Positions 1 through 6,960 of a stretch of 13,517 nucleotides of DNA are shown one piece after another. A program made the translations under genes and the position numbers. The stretch lies in the NCBI GenBank assembly GCA_030642885.1, contig DAOWMX010000024.1:1-13517 (forward strand). Reading direction: 5' to 3'. The notes below the pieces were generated by a model. It did not search any database, was not told where the DNA came from, and was given only the letters and a program-made list of their open reading frames with translations. Position 1 is the first letter of the stretch; each line of letters starts with the position of its first letter. Source of the stretch: Anaerolineales bacterium (GTDB lineage: Bacteria > Chloroflexota > Anaerolineae > Anaerolineales > E44-bin32).

Positions 1-1599
1 GTGTGCGGCTTAATCACCCGCCGGGCGGTTGACAGGGCGCTCTCCCATGGCATGGGCAGCCAACCGGCCTCGCGTATTATGGAAGCAGGCGATCTTGTGG
101 TCCGCATGGATGACTCGGTTAATCATTTACAGAAAATGATGATCGAGCACGGCTGGGGTCAGGTTCCAGTCGTTGATCAGGACTCAGGCGAGATTGTGGG
201 GATTGTCACACGCACCGATCTATTGAATTCCCTGGGGATGGGATTGGAAAAAGAATACAAACCCAACCTGGCAGGGAAATTAGAAGAGGCGCTTACCGGG
301 CCGCGGCTGGCGCTGCTGCGTCTCGTCGCACGCGAGGCGGAAGAGCGCGGGGATGCCATCTACATTGTAGGCGGTTTCGTCCGCGATCTGATCCTCAATG
401 CACCGAGTGCGGATTATGACATCGTTGTGGAGGGGGATGCGATAGGTCTGGCGCGAGGTCTGGCTGCGGCCTATGGTGGCCGTGCGAGCAGCCATCAGCG
501 TTTTGGAACGGCGAAATGGCAGCTCGATTTTGGGAACAGGCAGTTTTGCGCGGCGCTGGAAAGTGAATCGCTCGAAACCAATTCGCTTCCTGAATATTTA
601 GACTTCGTCAGCGCCCGTACGGAGTTCTACACTCATCCTACCGCGTTGCCTTCGATCCAGCGTGGGAGTATCAAGCTCGACCTGCATCGCCGTGATTTTA
701 CGATTAACACCCTCGCGCTGCGACTGGATGGTCGTTATTACGGTCAACTGCTCGACCATTGGGGTGGCGGCCGGGATTTGCGGAATCAGAAGATCCGTGT
801 CCTGCATTCCCTGAGCTTCATGGATGACCCAACAAGAATATTGCGGGCGGTACGACTGGAGCAGAGGTTCGATTTTCAGATTGAAGAGCGGACATTGGAG
901 TTGCTTAACGAGGCGATTTCGTTGTTGGATCGTGTAAGCGGTGAACGTATACGCAGCGAGATCGATACGATTTTCAAAGAAACCAAATTCGCCGGGATCA
1001 TGGCGCGGCTTCAAGCGCTAGGTTTGCTGGCAGCGATACACACGGCATTAGGTTGGGATCAATGGCTTGAAGAGCGTATTGAAGCAATTAAATCCTTCGA
1101 GCCGCCCGATTCATGGTGTCTTGAGGAATCTCCTGAACGAGATTTTCTTTATTACGCCATATGGCTTTTCCGCTTGACTTCCCAGGAAGTCGAGGGAGTT
1201 GGGCACCGGCTGCGGTTTCCCGCCGCTGTTCTGCGTGATATTCTCGAAACCGTCGACCTCAAGCGTTTCCTGCAACATCTGACGGCGACTACAGCGCCGA
1301 GCATGGTCGTCGCCAGACTGGATGATGTCCAAGAGCGAGTGCTCATCACTTCCTGCTTGGCGTTGAATGATCGACCAGAGATCTGTCAGATCCTTGAAAA
1401 ATACCTTGGAAAATGGCGCTTTATTCAACCGGAAGCGGATGGGGAGGCATTGCGTGCAATGGGACTGCCGCAGGGACCGATCTATGGTGAGATTCTGTGG
1501 AAGTTGCGAGCTGCCTGGCTGGATGGAGAAATCCGGAATGGTGTGCAGGAGCAAGCGCTCTTAGAGAACTTGGTGAAGGAAGCCCTCGCGAATGGTTGA
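1..1599 (+). CDS. CBS-domain/tRNA nucleotidyltransferase (CCA-adding or poly(A) polymerase family), 5'-truncated
   Basis: Adds nucleotides to RNA 3' ends: a class II nucleotidyltransferase of the CCA-adding enzyme/poly(A) polymerase family, cytoplasmic. Numbering is from the GTG at base 1, which is probably an internal Val codon. Residues 1-16 look like the end of a first CBS motif and about 20-79 are a complete second CBS motif. The nucleotidyltransferase head follows: GGFVRD at 124-129, metal-binding DYD at 138-140, RRDFTIN at 230-236 and DDPTRILRAVRL at 275-286, then the RNA-binding helical region (about 290-330) and a less conserved C-terminal half. In this family CBS pairs are usually preceded by a DHH phosphoesterase domain, so several hundred residues are probably missing to the left (inference). 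Whether it makes CCA or poly(A) cannot be told from sequence alone. Its last 8 nt overlap the next gene, suggesting co-translation. Confidence 0.9.
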   Translation: MCGLITRRAVDRALSHGMGSQPASRIMEAGDLVVRMDDSVNHLQKMMIEHGWGQVPVVDQDSGEIVGIVTRTDLLNSLGMGLEKEYKPNLAGKLEEALTGPRLALLRLVAREAEERGDAIYIVGGFVRDLILNAPSADYDIVVEGDAIGLARGLAAAYGGRASSHQRFGTAKWQLDFGNRQFCAALESESLETNSLPEYLDFVSARTEFYTHPTALPSIQRGSIKLDLHRRDFTINTLALRLDGRYYGQLLDHWGGGRDLRNQKIRVLHSLSFMDDPTRILRAVRLEQRFDFQIEERTLELLNEAISLLDRVSGERIRSEIDTIFKETKFAGIMARLQALGLLAAIHTALGWDQWLEERIEAIKSFEPPDSWCLEESPERDFLYYAIWLFRLTSQEVEGVGHRLRFPAAVLRDILETVDLKRFLQHLTATTAPSMVVARLDDVQERVLITSCLALNDRPEICQILEKYLGKWRFIQPEADGEALRAMGLPQGPIYGEILWKLRAAWLDGEIRNGVQEQALLENLVKEALANG

Positions 1600-2104
1600 T
1601 CAGGCTGCGGTCCGGATTCGGCATGCGACGGATGCCGACTTATTGGCGCTTGAATGGGATGGGGAGTACACACGCTATCGGCGCATGTATAACCATGCAA
1701 TGCGGGATTCCAAACGCGGAAATCGGGTTCTGCTCGTGGCAGAGGTTGAGGGTGAAATCATCGGTCAAATCTTTATTTACTTTCGCCCATCGTGGAGCCG
1801 TCATTTTCCTAACGAACAGGCTGGTTATCTTCATTCCTTCCGGGTAAAACCGCAATTCAGGAAGCAGGGAATCGGCACTTCGTTAGTCCATCACGCGGAG
1901 TCGATCCTTCTCAAACGCGCCTATCACCGCTCGATCATCTCGGTAGCTAAAGACAATCTTAACGCTGTGCGGCTCTATCAAAATTTGGGTTATTCGATCT
2001 TCACAGAGGATCCAGGCCGATGGTCATACGTTGACGATCGCGGTCGGATACAGCACGTAGATGAGCCTGTGCATTTAATGCAGAAATGCCTTACCTTGGA
2101 ATAA
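1592..2104 (+). CDS. GNAT family N-acetyltransferase
   Basis: A 170-residue protein with a single GNAT fold, expected to move an acetyl group from acetyl-CoA to an amine; the substrate cannot be read from the sequence. The acetyl-CoA pyrophosphate loop is visible as RKQGIG at residues 90-95, after the beta-4 strand (about 80-86). The following signature DNLNAVRLYQNLGY at 121-134 is the usual motif B with the Asn and Tyr typical of RimI-like and small-molecule GNATs. The ATG lies inside the end of the preceding nucleotidyltransferase gene (8-nt overlap), with a GAAGGA ribosome-binding site 11 nt upstream, which supports this start and translational coupling. Length is normal for the family. 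RimI-type ribosomal-protein acetylation is possible, but nothing specific shows it. Confidence 0.9.
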   Translation: MVDQAAVRIRHATDADLLALEWDGEYTRYRRMYNHAMRDSKRGNRVLLVAEVEGEIIGQIFIYFRPSWSRHFPNEQAGYLHSFRVKPQFRKQGIGTSLVHHAESILLKRAYHRSIISVAKDNLNAVRLYQNLGYSIFTEDPGRWSYVDDRGRIQHVDEPVHLMQKCLTLE

Positions 2105-2228
2105 GGGTTGACAGCCGGGCTGGCATGATTCTTGAACCGGATAAAGCGAGTTCTATTGCGGCAGCGCCGAAAATGCTCCTAACCAGGGAAGAGGATAGTT
2201 TTTACCCTTCTGTTTAACATCAGCCCTT

Positions 2229-3791
2229 ATGTCAAACTTTGCGTTATTTTCACTGAAAGATCGGAACATTGCTGCCGCCATGCTTCTTGTCATCGTCCTT
2301 GCGGGCTGCAGTGTCTCTCCAACTTCCACTCCTACGACGCGCTTAATTGAACCGTGGCTGGGAATTGTACCGGATTCACAAGATGAAAGTGTGTCATCAC
2401 AGTTGAGTCCAGATGAGAATCAGAGCCTGCCATCCCTGCCAATGGTGGTTCTCGGCACCCCCACACCGGATCCGTTTCGTGAGCCTCCGCAACTTCGGAC
2501 TGAAGGGGAGAGCTACATCGTCCAACCTGGGGATTCGCTGAATTCGATAGCGATCCAGTTTGGTGTGTCCACTCACCAGATTGTCCAGGCGAATGCTATT
2601 CTCAACCCAGATATGTTGAGTGTTTGGCAGGCGTTGTACATCCCCGCGCCACAGCCGCAGCCGCCGGGGCCGTCCCATAAGATACTCCCCGATTCCGAAT
2701 TGGTATTTGGTCCCGCGAATATTTATGTGGATATCTACTCCGTGGTGGACCATTGGTATGGATACTTGCGGGGCTATGTGGAGGAAGTGGAGGGTGAGGA
2801 GATGAGCGGCGCGGGCATCATCCATCTGGTCGCTCGGCGCTATTCGGTGAATCCGCTTCTGTTGTTAGGTCTCCTTGAATATCAAGGTGGGTGGCTCACC
2901 CAACTAGAACCATCGCCGCAAAGCCGGTTATACCCGATGGGATATGTCGCCTACACCTGGGAGGGTCTCTTCCCGCAGTTATCATGGGCGGCCGATCAGC
3001 TAAATCTCGGGTTTTATCGTTGGAGAGCGGATTGGTCGGGCCCATTTATTCTGACGGACGGTTACGTGATCAACCCAGGATTGGGGATCAATGCCGGCAC
3101 GGCAGGTGTACAGATGTTTTTCTCCCAACTATATCCCGCGGACGCATGGAGGCAGGTCGTGGGTGAAGCTGGGTTTGCCCTCACTTATGCCGAACTCTTT
3201 GGCGATCCGTTTGAACGGCGTGTAGAGCCTTTGCAGCCTGCGGATTTGAAGCAGCCGATCATGCAGCTTCCGATTGAAGATGGATTCGCTTGGTCGTTCA
3301 CTGGCGGACCGCACAGCGCATGGGGGGATTACGCTGGATGGGCGGCGCTTGACTTCGCCCCGCCGGGGAACGCGTTCGGTTGCGTCATTTCCAATGAGTG
3401 GGTTGTCGCCGCCGCCGATGCGTTGGTTGTGCGTGAGGAGAATGGGGAAGTATTGCTCGACCTGGATGGTGACGGTTATGAGCAGACGGGGTGGGTTTTG
3501 CTATATATGCATATCGAATCTCGTCATCGGGTGCAAGCCGGTACGGTTCTGCAAGCCGGAGATCTAATCGGGCATGCTTCGTGTGAGGGCGGAGTAACCA
3601 CCGGTACGCATCTACATCTCGCTCGGAAGTATAATGGCGAGTGGATTCCCGCTGATGGTCCTATCCCGTTTGAGATGGATGGCTGGGTTTCGTCCGGCGC
3701 TGAGTGGCCTTATGATGGCTATCTTAGCAAGGGTTCTGTAGTATTGGAAGCGTGTGCATGCCGTAATGAATTCAATCAAATTTCGCGTTGA
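2229..3791 (+). CDS. LysM-M23 (LasA-type) metallopeptidase lipoprotein, paralog 1
   Basis: Predicted lipid-anchored cell-wall peptidase of 520 residues. A signal peptide ends in a classical lipobox, LAGC with Cys27. A Pro/Ser/Thr-rich linker follows, then one LysM peptidoglycan-binding domain (about 95-139) and a conserved middle domain (about 155-350) with a transglycosylase-like helix at 206-222. The M23 domain (about 355-490) has His362 and Asp375 as zinc ligands (H-x12-D), His428 in YMH, and H461-L-H463 after the CEGG motif (452-455). This spacing resembles LasA/beta-lytic protease (M23A) rather than the H-x3-D of LytM-type enzymes. A DLDGDG loop (411-416) looks like a calcium site. Two cysteines lie near the C terminus (509, 511). 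First of three tandem paralogs; the gene starts 124 nt after the GNAT gene. The ribosome-binding site is weak. ATG 2280 is rejected because it would remove the basic end of the signal peptide. Confidence 0.9.
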   Translation: MSNFALFSLKDRNIAAAMLLVIVLAGCSVSPTSTPTTRLIEPWLGIVPDSQDESVSSQLSPDENQSLPSLPMVVLGTPTPDPFREPPQLRTEGESYIVQPGDSLNSIAIQFGVSTHQIVQANAILNPDMLSVWQALYIPAPQPQPPGPSHKILPDSELVFGPANIYVDIYSVVDHWYGYLRGYVEEVEGEEMSGAGIIHLVARRYSVNPLLLLGLLEYQGGWLTQLEPSPQSRLYPMGYVAYTWEGLFPQLSWAADQLNLGFYRWRADWSGPFILTDGYVINPGLGINAGTAGVQMFFSQLYPADAWRQVVGEAGFALTYAELFGDPFERRVEPLQPADLKQPIMQLPIEDGFAWSFTGGPHSAWGDYAGWAALDFAPPGNAFGCVISNEWVVAAADALVVREENGEVLLDLDGDGYEQTGWVLLYMHIESRHRVQAGTVLQAGDLIGHASCEGGVTTGTHLHLARKYNGEWIPADGPIPFEMDGWVSSGAEWPYDGYLSKGSVVLEACACRNEFNQISR

Positions 3792-5367
3792 TGGTAATTT
3801 CGAAGCCAGTCGGAGCGCCAGACGGTGGAGTCTCTGGCTGCCTCTCGCCGCGCTGATTCTGGCAACACTTGCATGCTCGCGAGCTGATGTTCCCCCGCCT
3901 GGGGGGGTTGGCTCAGGAGGGTTGCCCTCTCCAACGTCCCACGCACCGCCATCAGCTGAGCCATCGGAAATTATCCTCACGCCAATTCCTTTGGCCACGG
4001 ATACACCAGCACGACCGGAGCCGCTTGCCTCACCAACATTCCCGGCTACACCGACTACGGTGAGTTTAGGAGAACCGGAGTTGCTGCTCTATGAAGCTCA
4101 ACCCGGCGATAGCATACATTCCGTAGCTGTGCGTTTTGGTGTCTTACCAGTGGAGGTTGAATCTCCGGACCCTCTCCCCGTCAACCCAGGCTTGATCGAT
4201 CCCGGGCAGTTGCTCCTGATTCCCCGCCGGCTGATCGATATTGGACCTGATGAGCGATTGATTCCTGATAGCGAACTCGTTTTCTCGCCTCACGCATCGG
4301 ATTTTGATGCTGTAGAATTCGCGGCGGCTCAGGGCGGCTATCTACATTCATATCGCCAGATCGTTGGCACACATTGGCTATCGGGTGCTGAAATTGTGGA
4401 GCGAGTGGCGCTCAACAACTCCATAAACCCCCGTTTGCTTCTGGCGATGGTCGAGTATATCGCTGGCTGGGTAACGGATCCGGCTGTTCCAGATGGTGAT
4501 GCTTTCAACTATCCATTGGGATATGAGGGAGAGCAAATTCCCGGTTTGTATCGACAACTCACATGGTTGGCTAACGAACTGGGGAATGGCTACTACGGCT
4601 GGCGGGCGGGGACACTCACAGATGTCCACTTCTGGAATACAGGTTCGCTGCGGCTGGCACCTGATCTGAACGCGGGCACAGTCGCTCTTCAGCATTTCTT
4701 CTCCATCGGCCATACGCAGCAGGTTTGGGAGGGAGCCATCAGCCAGGAAGGGTTCTTGCGAGTATATGAGGATCTTTTCGGGGACCCCTGGGCGTATGAG
4801 TATCCGTTGTTTGAACCAGGGGTTGAACAGCCAGACCTCATCTTGCCCTTCGAACTCGGCAAGATTTGGGCGTATACGGGCGGACCGCATGGGGCTTGGG
4901 AGCGTGAGAGCGCCTGGGCGGCGCTGGATTTCGCCCCCGCTTCAAGTGTCTCGGGGTGTGTGTTGTCGGAAGAATGGGCGGTCGCCGCTGCGCCGGGCAT
5001 CGTCGTACGATCTGATAACGGAACTGTTGTTCTCGACCTCGATGGAGATGGGCGTGCACACAGCGGGTGGGCTCTGCTCTACCTGCATATTGATCACAAG
5101 GATCGTGTTCCCGTCGGAAGTTTGCTCGACGAAGGTGATCGTATCGGGCACCCATCCTGCGAGGGGGGAATCGCCACCGGGACGCACATCCATATCGCCC
5201 GCATGTATAACGGCGAGTGGATTCTGGCGGATGGTCCTCTCCCCTTTAACATGGATGGATGGATCGCGCGGGCCGGCTCCAAACCCTATCAAGGTGCTCT
5301 TGTGAAGGATGGTCAAGAGGTCTTGGCGTGCTCTTGCGCTTCCCAGGAGTCTCTGATCACGCGATGA
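3766..5367 (+). CDS. LysM-M23 (LasA-type) metallopeptidase lipoprotein, paralog 2
   Basis: Second paralog, 533 residues from ATG 3766. GTG 3754 would add four residues and cannot be excluded: a GGAAG at 3746-3750 sits too close to one start and rather far from the other. The signal peptide has a basic region, a hydrophobic core and Cys37 in ATLAC, a permissive lipobox. A long Pro/Thr/Ser linker is followed by LysM (about 109-153), the conserved middle domain with NPRLLLAMVEY near 221, and the M23 domain. Zinc ligands are His375 and Asp388 (H-x12-D), then His441 in YLH and H474-I-H476 after CEGG. The DLDGDG loop and the C-terminal Cys pair (CSC) are kept, so catalytic competence looks intact. 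It overlaps the end of paralog 1 by 26 nt and the start of paralog 3 by 4 nt, so the three are very likely one transcription unit. Confidence 0.9.
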   Translation: MNSIKFRVDGNFEASRSARRWSLWLPLAALILATLACSRADVPPPGGVGSGGLPSPTSHAPPSAEPSEIILTPIPLATDTPARPEPLASPTFPATPTTVSLGEPELLLYEAQPGDSIHSVAVRFGVLPVEVESPDPLPVNPGLIDPGQLLLIPRRLIDIGPDERLIPDSELVFSPHASDFDAVEFAAAQGGYLHSYRQIVGTHWLSGAEIVERVALNNSINPRLLLAMVEYIAGWVTDPAVPDGDAFNYPLGYEGEQIPGLYRQLTWLANELGNGYYGWRAGTLTDVHFWNTGSLRLAPDLNAGTVALQHFFSIGHTQQVWEGAISQEGFLRVYEDLFGDPWAYEYPLFEPGVEQPDLILPFELGKIWAYTGGPHGAWERESAWAALDFAPASSVSGCVLSEEWAVAAAPGIVVRSDNGTVVLDLDGDGRAHSGWALLYLHIDHKDRVPVGSLLDEGDRIGHPSCEGGIATGTHIHIARMYNGEWILADGPLPFNMDGWIARAGSKPYQGALVKDGQEVLACSCASQESLITR

Positions 5368-6839
5368 ATAAGCATCTTTCTTTGATTACGGCGCTGCTGG
5401 TCAGCACAGGGATGCTCATGGGCGCGTGCCTTCCAGCCAATCCTGCTGCCAACGCGATTGTGACGCCTGAAGAACCCGTTCTGGTCGTCAGTGCGACACC
5501 CTTGCCCACGCGGGGACCGCATTCGCCGGGCCAGATATTTGAGTACCTCGCCCAGAGCGGAGACACATTACCCGCGATTGCCTCTCACTTCAACACAACC
5601 GAGGATGAGATCCGGGCAGAAAATCCGGATCTCCCCGAGGCGATGACTACGCTCCCCGGTGGGTACCCGCTGCTTGTTCCGGCCTATTACTCGCCGCTTA
5701 CAGGATCGACGTTCCATATTCTCCCCGACAGCGAAGTTGTGAACGGTCCATCCGCGGTGGGTTTCGATATACGCTCGGAGGTTTTCAAACGAGCTGGTTT
5801 TCTCACGGACCTGGATACCTTCGCCTATAAACGGCAGCGGGAAGCCTGGCAGGTTGTAGAAATCATCTCTCAGTATTACTCGATTAACCCCCGGCTGCTG
5901 TTGGCCTTGCTTGAGCACCAGAGCCAGGCTTTGAGTATGCCATTTCCAGACGCTGATGAGCGTACATACCCTATGGGTGTACAAGACCGCAGCTACCGCG
6001 GCTTGTTCTGGCAATTGCTATGGGCTGCGGAACGCATTAACGATGGCTATTACGGCTGGCGAACGGGATCCTTAAAAGAGATCGAACTGGCGGATGGGCT
6101 TGTCGTCCAGCCCGACCCATGGCAGAACGCCGGCACCGTCGCTCTGTACCAATTCTTCGCAGGTATATACGGGAAAGAAGCGTTCGAAGAGGCAGTGAGC
6201 CCGGAAGGGTTTTACCAGACCTATCTAGCGTTGTGGGGAGAACCCTTTGCCATGGAAATTGATCTCATCCCTGCCAGCTTGCAGCAGCCTGAACTTGGAC
6301 TGCCCTTTGTTCCCAACAGCATATGGGATTTCACCGGAGGACCGCATCCAGCCTGGGGAACGAGCTTGCCATTCGGTGCCCTCGATTTCGCCCCGCCTTC
6401 AGAGGAGAGCGGTTGTGTGGAGTCTAAGGTGTGGTTCACAGCGCCGGCTGATGGCGTAATTGCACGCAGCGCGGAGGCGGCTGTGATACTCGATCTCGAT
6501 GGGGACGGGGACGAGCGTACGGGCTGGGTGATCTTCTTTTTCCATGTGGCTACTGAAGGAAGAATCGCCGAGGGGGTTAAGGTGAAGAAGGGTGACCTTC
6601 TTGGTTTCCCATCCTGCGAGGGCGGGATTTCGACTGGAACGCACATTCATGTTGCCCGTCGCTATAATGGGGAGTGGATTCCCGCCGCAGGACTGCTGGC
6701 GTTTGTGCTCGATGGCTGGGTCGCGGAGTATGGTGAAACCGCTTATGAAGGGACGCTGACAAAAGGATCTAAGGTCGTCCCGGCCTGCAAGGGTTGTGCG
6801 CGCGCAGATAGCCAGATCATCTACACGCTTCCCGAGTAG
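5364..6839 (+). CDS. LysM-M23 (LasA-type) metallopeptidase lipoprotein, paralog 3
   Basis: Third paralog, 491 residues. The frame is open from 5259, but ATG 5364 is preferred: it makes an ATGA overlap with the stop of paralog 2, has AGGAG at 5345-5349 upstream, and gives a clean lipoprotein signal peptide with Cys22 in LMGAC. Order: short linker, a diverged LysM (about 59-106), middle domain with NPRLLLALLEHQ near 175, M23 domain. Zinc ligands His328 and Asp341 again fit H-x12-D; His394 in FFFH and H427-I-H429 after CEGG complete the site. DLDGDG (377-382) and a C-terminal Cys pair (475, 478) are conserved. Its N-terminal linker is the shortest of the three, and it has PFGALDF where the others have WAALDF. 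Last gene of the unit; the next gene converges on it 121 nt away, with no convincing terminator between. Confidence 0.9.
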   Translation: MNKHLSLITALLVSTGMLMGACLPANPAANAIVTPEEPVLVVSATPLPTRGPHSPGQIFEYLAQSGDTLPAIASHFNTTEDEIRAENPDLPEAMTTLPGGYPLLVPAYYSPLTGSTFHILPDSEVVNGPSAVGFDIRSEVFKRAGFLTDLDTFAYKRQREAWQVVEIISQYYSINPRLLLALLEHQSQALSMPFPDADERTYPMGVQDRSYRGLFWQLLWAAERINDGYYGWRTGSLKEIELADGLVVQPDPWQNAGTVALYQFFAGIYGKEAFEEAVSPEGFYQTYLALWGEPFAMEIDLIPASLQQPELGLPFVPNSIWDFTGGPHPAWGTSLPFGALDFAPPSEESGCVESKVWFTAPADGVIARSAEAAVILDLDGDGDERTGWVIFFFHVATEGRIAEGVKVKKGDLLGFPSCEGGISTGTHIHVARRYNGEWIPAAGLLAFVLDGWVAEYGETAYEGTLTKGSKVVPACKGCARADSQIIYTLPE

Positions 6840-6960
6840 AGGTTCGGAGTCGCTTTACCCGTGATGTTTCCCGGGAATGATTGACTGCCCGGTGGCTTGG
6901 CGCACGTATTTGTGTACCCATTTCCCCATTATCCATCGACGTTAACCACAATCGATAGAA

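Noticed and set aside
2108..2136. TTGACA at 2108-2113 and a sigma-54-like TGGCATG-N4-TTG at 2121-2134 upstream of the lipoprotein triplet
   Set aside because: No acceptable -10 lies 16-18 bases from the TTGACA, and the sigma-54 match lacks the key C of the -12 GC. The triplet's promoter stays unassigned.
2188..2215. Possible hairpin GAAG(A)GG / CCCTTC followed by TGTTT after the GNAT gene
   Set aside because: Short stem with a bulge and no real T-run; too weak to call a terminator.
5259..5363. N-terminal extension of paralog 3 from 5259
   Set aside because: It lies inside paralog 2, would destroy the signal peptide, and ATG 5364 forms the usual ATGA junction.
6868..6892. TTCCCGGGAA palindrome and CCGGG/CCCGG hairpin between the convergent genes
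   Set aside because: Five-pair stem without a T-run on either strand; not a convincing terminator.
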